From Arthrobacter gandavensis (GTDB lineage: Bacteria; Actinomycetota; Actinomycetes; Actinomycetales; Micrococcaceae): a stretch of DNA of 64,000 nucleotides. How positions within the stretch are numbered: position 1 is the stretch's first letter; every line of letters begins with the position of its first letter. The notes below the pieces were generated by a model that was not told the DNA's origin, did no database searches, and saw only the letters and a program-made list of their open reading frames with translations. The position numbers were made by a program, and so were the translations under genes. Positions 35,054 through 45,777 of the stretch are shown piece by piece. Location: contig NZ_JADKYW010000005.1 in NCBI RefSeq assembly GCF_015355785.1, positions 995,394-1,059,393 of the forward strand, read 5' to 3'.

Positions 35054-35698
35054 GTGTTTTCCACCAGCACGTCTCCCGACCGCCGGTCCGCCCTTAAAAG
35101 CAAGCACCGCCAAGCGATAGTCGACGCCTGCGCGGCCCTGCTGGCCGAACGCCGCAGCACTGATTTTTCCGTTGACGAACTGGCCCGGCGGGCCGATGTG
35201 TCCCGCCGCACCGTCTTCAACCACTTTGCCTCGCTGGACGACGTCGTCACCGAGGTGGGCACCGGCGTCGTCGCCTCCTCGCTGATACTGCCGGAAGATA
35301 CAGCCCCGGCCGGGCACTCTCCCCTTGATGACCTGGTGGATCTCGTGAGCTCACCCAGGTTCATCGAAGCGGTTTCCTACCTCACCGAAGTCCTCGGCCG
35401 CGTAGATTCCCGCTCTTCCCCGCAGCAGGCCATCATGGCCTTCCGTTCCGTGACCCTCGCCGGAGACCAGGTCATGTCTGCCCTGGCCTCACGGCACCCC
35501 GAATCCGATCCGGAAGACATTCAGCTCCTGGTGGGAACCTTCGCCGGGGGGATCAGCGTGCTCTATGAACGCTGGAGCTCGTTGACCGGCGCCGTCAACA
35601 CCCCGGAATCCCGCACCATGTGGATCGAACTGGTCCAGCGGCTCACCGCAGCCCTGCGCACCGGAATCGGATCCGGTACTCCCCCTGGCAGCCCCTAG
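35054..35698 (+). CDS. TetR-family regulator of the MMPL transporter
   Basis: 214 residues from GTG 35054. An N-terminal helix-turn-helix (FSVDELARRADVSRRTVFNHF, about 38-58, quoted here in two parts: FSVDELARRADV and SRRTVFNHF) is followed by a helical ligand domain. It lies 77 bp upstream of the MMPL gene in the same direction. GTAGGAG is adjacent to the start. Confidence 0.88.
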   Translation: MFSTSTSPDRRSALKSKHRQAIVDACAALLAERRSTDFSVDELARRADVSRRTVFNHFASLDDVVTEVGTGVVASSLILPEDTAPAGHSPLDDLVDLVSSPRFIEAVSYLTEVLGRVDSRSSPQQAIMAFRSVTLAGDQVMSALASRHPESDPEDIQLLVGTFAGGISVLYERWSSLTGAVNTPESRTMWIELVQRLTAALRTGIGSGTPPGSP

Positions 35699-35775
35699 AT
35701 TTTCGCTCGCGGCGGTTCACCTCCGCCGCCCCCGTCCGCAGCAAAAGCAAGCTTTTTCGATAAGGACCCACCAAA

Positions 35776-38274
35776 ATGGCTGAATTCCTCTACCGCCTGG
35801 GGCGGGGCGCCGCACGGCGCGCCCGCACCGTACTGGGGGTGTGGATCGCCGTGCTGGCAATTTCCGGCATAGCGTTCGCACTCTTCGGCGGCACCCTCTC
35901 CACCGCCATCTCCATTCCGGGCACACCCACCACCCAGGTGACAGACCGCCTCCAGCAGGAACTGCCGGAGGCCTCCGGCGGAACCGGCTCCGTAGTCTTC
36001 CAAACGGAGGACGGAGCGCCCTTCACCCAAGAGCAGAAGGACGCCATCGCCAAGCTGGCGACTGACGCCTCCGAGGTGGACGGCGTCGAAAACGCCGTCG
36101 ATCCCTTCGCCACCGAAGCGCAGCGCGAAGCCCAGCGTACCCAGCTGGAGGAAGGCCAGGCACAGCTCGACGCCGGCCGCGCCCAGCTGGAAGCGGCACG
36201 CGCCGAACTCGACGCGGGCCAGCAGCAGCTCGATGCCGCCCGTGCCCAGGCTGAGGCCTCGGGCATGCTGGAAATGGCCCAGCCCCAGCTGGACGCCCAG
36301 CAGGCACAGCTTGATGCCGGCCGGGCCGAACTAGAGGCGCAGGCCGCCGCGGCGGAAGAGCAGGCACCGCAGCTGGAACAGGGTACTGCCCTCCTCAACA
36401 TGGCCCAGAACATCCGCATGGTCTCCGAGGACGGCAGCGCCGCCATTGTGACGGTCGTCTTCGAGGACACCCAGATGGAGGTCACCCAGGAAACGAAGGA
36501 CGCTCTGCTGGCGGTGTTCAACGACGCCCCGGTTGAGGGCGTCACCGCCGATTTCTCCACGGACATAGCCCAGGGCATCCCCACCATCTTCGGTATCGGC
36601 GAGGTCATCGGCCTGGTTGTTGCAGCAGTAGTACTGGTAGTCATGCTCGGCACGCTCATCGGCGCGGGACTGCCGCTGATCACCGCACTGATCGGCGTCG
36701 GAATCGGCGCCCTGGGCGCCCTGGCATTCTCCGGCGTCGTGGAAATGGTCTCCGTGACTCCGGTGCTGGGCCTGATGCTGGGCCTGGCCGTCGGCATCGA
36801 TTACGCGCTGTTCATCGTGAACCGGCACCGCCGCCAGCTGAAGGCGGGGTACGACCTGGAGGAATCGATCGGCCTGGCCAACGGCACCTCGGGCAACGCC
36901 GTCGTCTTCGCCGGCTCAACCGTGCTGATCGCCCTGCTGGCACTGAACATCACCGGCATTCCGTTCCTTGGCCTCATGGGCACAGTAGGCGCTGCGTGCA
37001 TCGCGATTGCCGTGATGATCGCGGTAACGCTCACCCCGGCACTGCTGAAGCTGACCGGCATGCGCATCCTCAGCAAGAAGGAACGCTCTGCCGTCTCCCA
37101 CGCAGCGGAAGCAGCCAGCCCCACGGCCGTACCCGGCGACGCCAAGCCGATGTCCACGGTGAGCGCCGTGCTCACGGCACTGGTTTCAATTGCGGCCCTG
37201 CTGGTGATCGCCATCCCCGCACTGGATCTGCGCACAGGCCTGCCGGACGGGTCTTCGGAGGCGCATGACTCCACGCAGTACCGCGCCTATTCAACGCTGT
37301 CGGAGAAGTTCGGCGAGGGCCAGAACGGCACCCTGCTGGTAGTCGCTGAGCTCGAGTCCGAGCCAACCGAGGCGGAATCAACGGCGGCCCAGGCCGAGAT
37401 CGCCGAAATCCTGTTCGAGCAGGACGGCGTCTCCGCCGTCGCACCGATTGGTTCCTCTGAAGACGGCAGCACGATCGCCTTCCAGGTGGTTCCCGAAGAA
37501 GGTCCCACGAGTGAGTCCACCGAAAACCTGGTGCACACCCTGCGGGACATGTCCCCGCTGAACGGCGAGTACGAGATTGGCGTGGCCGGAACCGCTTCGG
37601 GAAACATCGACATCTCGGACAAGCTCTCCGACGCCCTGCCGATCTACCTGGGCGTAGTGGTGGGACTGTCCCTGCTGATCCTGATTCTGGTCTTCCGGTC
37701 CATCTACGTTCCGGTCATTGCCACGCTGGGCTTCGTACTTTCCTACTTCGGCGCCCTGGGCGGCGTCGTGGCGATCTACCAGTGGGGCTGGCTCTCCGGG
37801 GTCTTCAACGTGGAGACGCCAGGCCCGATCCTGAACTTCCTCCCAACCATCCTGGTGGGCATCCTGTTCGGCCTGGCCATGGACTACATGCTGTTCATCG
37901 GATCCGGCATGCGTGAGGCCTACGCCCACGGTGCGCCCTCACGGGTTGCCGTGGTGCAGGGTGTCCGTGCCGGACGCGCCGTGGTGACCGCCGCGGCGAT
38001 CATCATGGTCTCCGTGTTCGGCGGCTTCGTCTTCTCCCACAGCGCCATGATCCGCCCGATCGGCTTCGCGCTGGCATTCGGCGTGCTGCTGGACGCCTTT
38101 GTGGTCCGCATGCTGCTGATCCCCGCACTGATGCACCTGGCCGGAGACAAGGCCTGGTGGTTGCCGAAGTGGCTGGACAAGATCCTGCCGGACGTCGACG
38201 TCGAAGGCGCCTCACTGGAGCGCCGCCACCCGCACGTTGACTCCCACGAACCGGAACCGGCCAGCCGCAGCTAG
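35776..38274 (+). CDS. MMPL-family RND transporter
   Basis: 832 residues with 11-12 membrane segments in two halves. The first periplasmic region (about 110-215) has a striking Gln/Ala/Leu/Asp coiled-coil made of repeats such as [19 protein letters not shown]. The MMPL blocks [17 protein letters not shown] and [17 protein letters not shown] carry the proton-relay Asp-Tyr pairs in the middle of each half. Mycobacterial MmpL proteins export lipids or siderophores; in related bacteria similar transporters export small molecules. The substrate is unknown. Confidence 0.92.
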   Translation: MAEFLYRLGRGAARRARTVLGVWIAVLAISGIAFALFGGTLSTAISIPGTPTTQVTDRLQQELPEASGGTGSVVFQTEDGAPFTQEQKDAIAKLATDASEVDGVENAVDPFATEAQREAQRTQLEEGQAQLDAGRAQLEAARAELDAGQQQLDAARAQAEASGMLEMAQPQLDAQQAQLDAGRAELEAQAAAAEEQAPQLEQGTALLNMAQNIRMVSEDGSAAIVTVVFEDTQMEVTQETKDALLAVFNDAPVEGVTADFSTDIAQGIPTIFGIGEVIGLVVAAVVLVVMLGTLIGAGLPLITALIGVGIGALGALAFSGVVEMVSVTPVLGLMLGLAVGIDYALFIVNRHRRQLKAGYDLEESIGLANGTSGNAVVFAGSTVLIALLALNITGIPFLGLMGTVGAACIAIAVMIAVTLTPALLKLTGMRILSKKERSAVSHAAEAASPTAVPGDAKPMSTVSAVLTALVSIAALLVIAIPALDLRTGLPDGSSEAHDSTQYRAYSTLSEKFGEGQNGTLLVVAELESEPTEAESTAAQAEIAEILFEQDGVSAVAPIGSSEDGSTIAFQVVPEEGPTSESTENLVHTLRDMSPLNGEYEIGVAGTASGNIDISDKLSDALPIYLGVVVGLSLLILILVFRSIYVPVIATLGFVLSYFGALGGVVAIYQWGWLSGVFNVETPGPILNFLPTILVGILFGLAMDYMLFIGSGMREAYAHGAPSRVAVVQGVRAGRAVVTAAAIIMVSVFGGFVFSHSAMIRPIGFALAFGVLLDAFVVRMLLIPALMHLAGDKAWWLPKWLDKILPDVDVEGASLERRHPHVDSHEPEPASRS

Positions 38275-38296
38275 CGGCGCCCCTCCCCGGATTCGC

Positions 38297-38340
38297 AAAA
38301 CAGCAGCTGCCCCTGGGGGCGGCTGCTGTTTTCTTTTGTT
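38297..38340 (+). terminator. intrinsic terminator after the MMPL gene
   Basis: AAAACAGCAGC-T-GCCCC pairs with GGGGC-G-GCTGCTGTTTT (one G-T pair) around a 2-nt loop and is followed by a T-rich tail (TTCTTTTGTT). Confidence 0.88.
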
Positions 38341-38540
38341 CTCCGTCATTATCGCGGGACACGCGTAAATTTCTGGACTCGGTCCAATCGATGGAATATA
38401 ACTGTCTGGACGAAGTGCATAATTGGTCTTCGTCTATTTACCTCCGTTTTCGGTATGCGGGACCCATTGGGGGGAGGACCGCACCGCGCTGGTCCGGCCC
38501 TTCTCCCCACCTTGTCCCAAAGACGACCCAGGAGATCCCC

Positions 38541-39950
<1,410 letters not shown>

Positions 39951-39962
39951 GGCAGCCGGCTC

Positions 39963-41351
39963 CTAGATGGCCTTGCCGGGGTTAAGGATGCCGAGCGGGT
40001 CCAGTGCCGTGCGGATTGTGTGCATGACTTCGAGCGAGACGTCCCCGAGCTCTTCCTGCAGCCAGTCCCGCTTCAGCAGGCCAATGCCGTGTTCCCCGGT
40101 GAGCGTGCCGCCCAGGGACTTGGCCAGGTGGAACATCTCCCCCAGCGCCACCTTGGGCGGCCCCTCGGTCACGGACTCTTCCGGGTCCATCACAATCATC
40201 GGGTGCAGGTTCCCGTCCGAGGCGTGCGCGATCGTGAAGATCCGCACTCCGGTGCGTTCGGCGATCGCTTCCAGCCCGGAGACGACGTCGGCCAGCTTTC
40301 CGCGGGGAACCCCGATGTCTCCGATCGAGACCCGGCCGAGCTTCTCCAGGGACGGGATGGCTTCCCGGCGCGCCTGCACCAGCGCAGCGGCCTGCTCGTC
40401 GTCGACAGCGCGTTCACAAAGCCCGAACGGTGACACGGCGTCCATCACCACGTCCTGCTCCAGGAAGGCACCGTGCCCGTCGGTTTGGACCAGCAGGAAG
40501 GAAGCGCCGCGGGAACGGTAGTCCGTGCCAAGTGCGGCGTCCACCGCTTCCAGGGTCTGCCCGTCCATCAGCTCCATCATGGACGGCTGGATCCGCGCCG
40601 CAACAACGGCCGACGCCGCCCTCGCCGCCTGCTCCACGTTCGGGAAGAAGGCAGCAACCGTGGCGGTCTGCACGGGCAGCGGGCGCAGCCGCAGGGTCGC
40701 TTCAACCACGATCCCCAGGGTGCCTTCGGAGCCGATCATCAGGGCGTTCAGGTCATAGCCGCTGACACCCTTGATGGTTTCGCGGCCGGTGCGCAGTTCC
40801 CGCCCGTCGGCGAGGATCACGCGCAGTGCCAGCACTGCTTCGCGGGTGACACCGTATTTGGCGCAGCGCATGCCGCCGGCATTGGTGGCGATATTCCCGC
40901 CGATCGAACAGATGGCGGTACTGGCCGGGTCCGGGGCGTAGAACAGTCCGTATTCTGCTGCGGCCGCGTTAAGTTCAGCGTTCAGCACTCCGGGCTGCAC
41001 CACGGCCAGCTGCTCTTCGGAGTCGATCCGCAGGATCCGGTTCATGCCGGACACGTCGAGCACCACCTCGCCCCGCCGGGAGGATGATGCTCCCGCGAGC
41101 CCCGTCCCTGCTCCGCGCGGCACTACAGGCACCCGGTGTGCGGTGGCCCGGCGCAGGACTTCGGCTACTTCCGCGGCATCCTGGGCGAAGACCACCCCGT
41201 CCGGGATGCTTTCAGCCACGAAGCCGGATCGGTCCGTACTGGCTTTCAACCGGTCCTGCTGGTCAACGGAAAAGCAGGCTGCAGCGCCCAGCACGGCGGC
41301 CGTCCCGTCCCCCGGAGGGATACCGGATACGTCGAGGGACTCGGTACTCAC
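39963..41351 (-). CDS. FAD-linked glycolate/D-lactate oxidase (GlcD-like)
   Basis: 462 residues from GTG 41351, with AAGGAG five nt upstream. The FAD-binding PCMH domain contains VPRGAGTGLAGASS and the GGNIATNAGGMRCAKYG block; the C-terminal FAD-oxidase domain ends GEHGIGLLKRDWL. The electron acceptor may be the respiratory chain. The gene follows a lactate permease gene on the same strand, which favours D-lactate or glycolate as substrate. GlcE/GlcF partners are absent. Confidence 0.88.
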   Translation of the reverse strand: MSTESLDVSGIPPGDGTAAVLGAAACFSVDQQDRLKASTDRSGFVAESIPDGVVFAQDAAEVAEVLRRATAHRVPVVPRGAGTGLAGASSSRRGEVVLDVSGMNRILRIDSEEQLAVVQPGVLNAELNAAAAEYGLFYAPDPASTAICSIGGNIATNAGGMRCAKYGVTREAVLALRVILADGRELRTGRETIKGVSGYDLNALMIGSEGTLGIVVEATLRLRPLPVQTATVAAFFPNVEQAARAASAVVAARIQPSMMELMDGQTLEAVDAALGTDYRSRGASFLLVQTDGHGAFLEQDVVMDAVSPFGLCERAVDDEQAAALVQARREAIPSLEKLGRVSIGDIGVPRGKLADVVSGLEAIAERTGVRIFTIAHASDGNLHPMIVMDPEESVTEGPPKVALGEMFHLAKSLGGTLTGEHGIGLLKRDWLQEELGDVSLEVMHTIRTALDPLGILNPGKAI

Positions 41352-41373
41352 ACGCTCTCCTTGCGTTGCCAAC

Positions 41374-43185
41374 CTATGGAACCATCCAGCCGAGCACCGG
41401 CGTGGACTGCAGCCAGATCAAGAGGGTCATGAGGACCAGCAGCCCGAGGGACCAGCCGATCAGCTTGCGCAGCAGCGTGCCTTCCACTCCATTCAGGCCC
41501 ACGGCCGCAGCCGCAATGGCGAGGTTCTGCAGCGACAGCATCTTGCCCAGCACCCCGGCAGAGGAGTTCGCCGCCGCCATCAGGGTGGGAGAGAGCCCGG
41601 TCTCCTCGGCGGCGGCAACCTGCAGCTGCCCGAAGAGGGAGTTCGACGACGTGTCCGATCCGGTCAGTGCCACGCCGATCCAGCCCAACAGCGGGGACAG
41701 GAGTGCGAAGAAGCCACCGGCCGAGGCGAGCGCGACACCCAGGGTGGTGGTCTGGCCTGACAGGTTCATCACGAAGGACAGCGCCAGCACCGAACAGACC
41801 GTCACGATGGTCCAGCGCAGGGTCTTCAGGGTCTCTCCGTAGATCCGAATCCCCTTCGCAGGCGCAATCCGGTAGAGAACCATCGTGAGGATCCCGGAGA
41901 TCAGCAGCAGCGTTCCGGTGGCCTTGAGGTGGTCGAAGCGAAGGTTCTGGGCGCCCACCGGGTCCCCGGAGGAGTTCACCACATCCAGGCCCGGCCAGTG
42001 GAACGTCACCCCTCCTACCTGCGTCAGCCAGGCCTTGATGGGCGGGATCTGCGCGAGGGAGAAGACCACGATGATGATCAGGTACGGAGCCACGGAGAGC
42101 CAGACGCTGCGCGCCGGCGGCCGCCTATTATCGCGTCCCTCTTCTTCTACGGACCCCTCGCTCCCACCGCCGGCGGCAGACCTTCGCCCCGAGCCGCCGC
42201 CGCTTCCGGAAGCCTGCGAGGTGCTGCCGTCGCCGCCCGTGCGGGTCAGGGTCGCAGTGCCTTCCGCCCGCTCCCCGCCCAGTTCTTCCGCCGCGGCGCC
42301 GTGCTCCGCACCGGCGTCGTCGTTCATCGCTTCCCCGGACATGCCGATAAGTTCCTTCGGCTGCCAGACCCGCAGCATGGCCAGCACCGCGATCACGGTG
42401 GCAACTGCCGCCACGACGTCGGTCAGTTCCACCACGAAGAAGTTCGAGGCCACGAACTGGGCCAGGCCGAACACGATCCCGGCAACCAGGGCCACCGGCC
42501 ATGTCTGGCGCACACCGCGCCTGCCGTCCACCAGGAAGACCAGGATCAACGGGACCACCAGCGCGATGAACGGCGTCTGCCGTCCGGTCATGGAGGAAAG
42601 TTCCTGCAGCGGAATGCCGGTGACGCCGTTTAGGGCGATGATCGGTGCGGCCATGGCACCGAACGCCACCGGGGCTGTGTTGGCCAGCAGTGCAACGATC
42701 GCCGACTTCAGCGGTTTCATGCCCGCGGCCATCAGCATCGCCGCGGCAATGGCCACCGGGGCGCCGAAGCCTGCCAGCGACTCCAGCAGCGCCCCGAAGC
42801 AGAAGGCGATCAGGATGGACAGGATCCGCAGGTCGTCAGAGATGGAGCGGATGGTCCGGCCCAGCACGTCGAACCACGGGGTGGCGACGGTGAGGTTGTA
42901 GATCCAGAGCGCGTTGATGAGGATCCAGAGGATCGGGAAGATGGCGTAGAACGCGCCCAGGGCGGTGGCGGAGAGGGTCTGGTCCAGCGGCATGCCCCAG
43001 CCGAAGAGGGCCAGCAGGATGGACAGGACCAGGGAAATGATGCCCGCCTGGTAAGCCTTGAGCCGGAACACCCCGAGCATCACGAACAGCAGCAGCAGCG
43101 GGAGCGCCGCCAGGATGGCGGAGAGCACCAGGGAGTCGCCGATTGGATCAAGGACCTGTTCGTACTGCGCTGCCGGAAGATGCAC
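41374..43185 (-). CDS. lctP: L-lactate permease family transporter
   Basis: 603 residues from GTG 43185, with AAGGGG five nt upstream, 12-14 membrane segments. FGALLESLAGFGAPVAIAAAM and ANTAPVAFGAMAAPI are LctP hallmarks. A roughly 70-residue polar loop rich in Gly, Ser, Glu and Arg interrupts the middle (about 285-355) and is longer than in most relatives. It imports lactate or glycolate with protons. The oxidase gene starts 22 bp after its stop. Confidence 0.9.
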   Translation of the reverse strand: MHLPAAQYEQVLDPIGDSLVLSAILAALPLLLLFVMLGVFRLKAYQAGIISLVLSILLALFGWGMPLDQTLSATALGAFYAIFPILWILINALWIYNLTVATPWFDVLGRTIRSISDDLRILSILIAFCFGALLESLAGFGAPVAIAAAMLMAAGMKPLKSAIVALLANTAPVAFGAMAAPIIALNGVTGIPLQELSSMTGRQTPFIALVVPLILVFLVDGRRGVRQTWPVALVAGIVFGLAQFVASNFFVVELTDVVAAVATVIAVLAMLRVWQPKELIGMSGEAMNDDAGAEHGAAAEELGGERAEGTATLTRTGGDGSTSQASGSGGGSGRRSAAGGGSEGSVEEEGRDNRRPPARSVWLSVAPYLIIIVVFSLAQIPPIKAWLTQVGGVTFHWPGLDVVNSSGDPVGAQNLRFDHLKATGTLLLISGILTMVLYRIAPAKGIRIYGETLKTLRWTIVTVCSVLALSFVMNLSGQTTTLGVALASAGGFFALLSPLLGWIGVALTGSDTSSNSLFGQLQVAAAEETGLSPTLMAAANSSAGVLGKMLSLQNLAIAAAAVGLNGVEGTLLRKLIGWSLGLLVLMTLLIWLQSTPVLGWMVP

Positions 43186-43307
43186 AAAAACCCCTTTGTT
43201 TTTGCCGGGCCGGTTGGATCCGGTCCTGCCCGTAGACAAGTTGGGTCGACACTAGGCCCGTGCACCCGGCCGGTCAACGCCCCCGCTGCCGCTTCCCCCC
43301 GAGATAA

Positions 43308-43347
43308 CAGAAAGTGCCCGTTTCAGCGCTGAAACGGGCACTTTCTG
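43308..43347. terminator. 40-bp perfect palindrome related to 21388-21429
   Basis: Arms of 19 bp (CAGAAAGTGCCCGTTTCAG) meet at a central CG; outer GAGAT/ATCTC extend it to 43301-43354 with two mismatched pairs. It lies just past the stop of the minus-strand AGCS gene and may end its transcript. Confidence 0.8.
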
Positions 43348-43379
43348 CCATCTCGATGGGTGGGGGCCGGATGCAGCAC

Positions 43380-44945
43380 CTACCGGGCCGGGGCGGCGTC
43401 CTCGATGTCCTCGTCTTCGATGCCTAGAATGTCCAGCTTTCCGCTCCTGCGGTCCGCAAGGTACTTCGTCATTTCCCGCTTGATCACCGGCAGCAGCAGG
43501 TACACCCCGAGCAGGTTCACGAAGGCGCAGATGAACAGCGCGGCATCGGTGAAGGAGATGACCTGGCTGAAGGAGAGGATGCAGCCGGCCACGGTGAAGG
43601 TCAAAAAGATGACCTTGTAGGCAACCTCCCGCTTCCGGCCACGGCCAAAGAGGTATTCCCAGGCCTTAAGTCCGTAGTAGGACCAAGTAATCAGGGTGGA
43701 GTAGGCGAACAGCGCGACGGCGATGGCCAGGATCGCCGGGAACCACGGCAGCACGGTGGCAAAGGCGTCAGAGGTGAGAATGACGCCGTCGGGCGCCCCA
43801 CCTCCGCCCTGCACCTGGTCAATTCCGGCCTGAAGGCTGGGAGCGCCGGCCATGATGATGGCCAGGGCGGTCATGGTGCAGATCAGGACAGTGTCCACGA
43901 GCGGTTCCAGCATCGCCACGAACCCCTCGCTGACCGGTCGGCGGGTCTTCACCGCGGAATGGGCAATGGCAGCGGACCCGACGCCCGCTTCGTTGGAGAA
44001 GGAGGCACGCTGGAAGCCGATGATCATGACACCCAGGATCCCGCCGGCAAAGCCCTCTGGCCGGAACGCTCCCTCAAGAATGGCGCCGAACGCGGCCGGA
44101 ATATTGGCAAAGTTCACGGCGATAACTGCCCCGCAGGCGAGGATGTAAACCGCAGCCATGGCCGGCACCAGCCTGGACGTGGTGGCGCCGATGGACTTGA
44201 TGCCGCCAAGAATCACGACGGCGACGAGGACGGCCAGGATCACGCCGAAGACCAGCGCGGCGCCGTCGGAGCCCATGAAGCCCTCATCGCCGCCGGTGGC
44301 GTTGCGCACCTGGGCGAAGGTCTGGTTCGCCTGGAACATGTTGCCGCCGGCAACGCCGAAGAGCAGGATCGCAACAGCGAAGACGCCGGTCAGCACCTTG
44401 GCCGGCAGCGAGCCGAACCGCTTGAACGCCACCGGCAGATACTTGAACGGTCCGCCGCTGACGCTGCCGTCATCATGGACCTCGCGGTACTTGACGCCCA
44501 GCGTGCATTCGGCGAATTTGGTGGCCATGCCCAGCAGTCCGGCGAGGATCATCCAGAACGTGGCACCCGGTCCGCCCAGAGCCATGGCGGCACCGACACC
44601 GGCAATGTTGCCCAGGCCCACCGTCCCGGACAGGGCCGAGGTGAGGGCCTGGAAATGCGGTACTTCCCCGGGGTCCTGCTTCGTGGAGAACTTTCCCCGG
44701 ATCACCTGTCCGGAAACCCGCAGCCCGCGGAACTGGATAAAACCGAAGTAGCACGTAATGACGACGCCGGCGATGATCAGCCAGGCGACGACTATGGGGA
44801 AGCTGAAATCACCGATCGTGAGGGGAAAGAACACGATGTCGTTGAACGCCGTCGCAATGGGCTCCATGAACTCGTTGACGGACGTGTCTATGGTGGCCAG
44901 AACCCCGGATTCGGATGCCAGCGGGACACGGGTGTTGGTGGCCAT
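43380..44945 (-). CDS. AGCS-family sodium:alanine/glycine symporter
   Basis: 521 residues with about 10-11 membrane segments. GTVGLGNIAGVGAAMALGGPG (quoted in parts: GLGNIAGVGAAM) and GFQRASFSNEAGVGSAAIAHSA are AGCS signatures. It takes up alanine or glycine with Na+. GGAGG lies six nt before the ATG. The upstream region has an imperfect inverted repeat (TAAGTAAGCTGT with ACAGCTTTACTTA, 44966-45001). The nearby glycine-cleavage operon makes glycine a reasonable substrate (inference). Confidence 0.9.
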   Translation of the reverse strand: MATNTRVPLASESGVLATIDTSVNEFMEPIATAFNDIVFFPLTIGDFSFPIVVAWLIIAGVVITCYFGFIQFRGLRVSGQVIRGKFSTKQDPGEVPHFQALTSALSGTVGLGNIAGVGAAMALGGPGATFWMILAGLLGMATKFAECTLGVKYREVHDDGSVSGGPFKYLPVAFKRFGSLPAKVLTGVFAVAILLFGVAGGNMFQANQTFAQVRNATGGDEGFMGSDGAALVFGVILAVLVAVVILGGIKSIGATTSRLVPAMAAVYILACGAVIAVNFANIPAAFGAILEGAFRPEGFAGGILGVMIIGFQRASFSNEAGVGSAAIAHSAVKTRRPVSEGFVAMLEPLVDTVLICTMTALAIIMAGAPSLQAGIDQVQGGGGAPDGVILTSDAFATVLPWFPAILAIAVALFAYSTLITWSYYGLKAWEYLFGRGRKREVAYKVIFLTFTVAGCILSFSQVISFTDAALFICAFVNLLGVYLLLPVIKREMTKYLADRRSGKLDILGIEDEDIEDAAPAR

Positions 44946-45056
44946 GCTGGACCTCCGGAACTAGTAAGTAAGCTGTCTGATTCGCAGTACAGCTTTACTT
45001 AAGTCCCGGAGGTAACACAAGTCACATTTTGGAACTCGGGGTCAGGTGCCTCGTCG

Positions 45057-45476
45057 TCAGCTGCGCGACTTTCGGGTTTCCCTCTTGTTGGCCTTCTGGA
45101 TAGCGTCAACCAATTCGCCCTTGTTCATGCGGGAACGGCCGGTGATATCCAGCCTGGACGCGACGTCGTACAGGTGGTCCTTGGAGGCGTTGGCGTCCAC
45201 TCCTCCGGCCGTGTTCGCACTGGAACTCCTGCCCTCGACGGCTTTTTGATCCGACGGACCCTTGGATTCCTTGGGCTCCCAGTGGTCGCCAACCTTCTCG
45301 TAGGTGTGCTTCAGCGATGCGTAGGCGGTCTGCGCGGCCCGCTGCTCATCGCCGTATTCCTGGAGGGCCGAATCATAGGTTTTGGCGAAGGTGTCCTGCG
45401 CCTTCTTGTCGGAGCGTTCAAGGGTGGACGGCAGCTCGCTCTTTTTCGTCGTGCCGGTCCTGGTGGTCTTGGGCAT
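45057..45476 (-). CDS. ChaB-like protein with Rho-N-type tail
   Basis: 139 residues. Residues about 10-70 follow the ChaB pattern (ELPSTL, DTFAKTYDSALQEYGDEQRA, AYASLKHTYEKVGDHWEPK). The C-terminal 35 residues (KDHLYDVASRLDITGRSRMNKGELVDAIQK) resemble the Rho-N/SAP-like nucleic-acid-binding helical fold; quoted in parts, RSRMNKGELVDAI. ChaB is a small protein of unclear role, annotated in cation transport; the combined layout suggests a nucleic-acid-linked stress protein. It starts 2 bp after the preceding small gene. Confidence 0.75.
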   Translation of the reverse strand: MPKTTRTGTTKKSELPSTLERSDKKAQDTFAKTYDSALQEYGDEQRAAQTAYASLKHTYEKVGDHWEPKESKGPSDQKAVEGRSSSANTAGGVDANASKDHLYDVASRLDITGRSRMNKGELVDAIQKANKRETRKSRS

Positions 45477-45478
45477 CC

Positions 45479-45697
45479 TCAGTCATCCCCCTCCGGCTGA
45501 ATTGTGGAAGCTTCAGTCTCCCGGGCAACCCCCATGACGTCCTGGACTTCGGGGGTGTCGGTGTCATCCGCCAGGGGTTCTGGCTGGCGCCATTCCTGGG
45601 TGTGGTCGGGGACGGCGTTGCGGGTGAGGTTCTGCGTTTCGTGCTTCATTTCCTCATCCAGACGGCGCCCGTGGGTGCTGTTTCCGCGTTCGGCCAT
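45479..45697 (-). CDS. small acidic polar protein
   Basis: 72 residues, highly charged, probably disordered. The start MAERGNSTHGRRLDEEMKHE resembles the N-terminal part of actinobacterial DUF2795-linked proteins, but the DUF2795 domain itself is absent. It is first of a two-gene operon with the ChaB-like gene. GGAAGG precedes the ATG. Confidence 0.6.
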   Translation of the reverse strand: MAERGNSTHGRRLDEEMKHETQNLTRNAVPDHTQEWRQPEPLADDTDTPEVQDVMGVARETEASTIQPEGDD

Positions 45698-45723
45698 GGT
45701 GCTTTCCTTCCGGTTGGCAACTT

Positions 45724-45738
45724 ACTAAGCGTCCTTAC
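45724..45738. promoter_or_regulatory. motif shared with the stress SDR promoter
   Basis: On the minus strand GTAAGGACGCTTAGT, 27 bp upstream of the small acidic protein gene; 13 of 15 bases match the motif at 28698-28712. Confidence 0.4.
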
Positions 45739-45777
45739 TGTCTACCACCGGGATGTGTCCTTCTCAACCCGCGCAGC

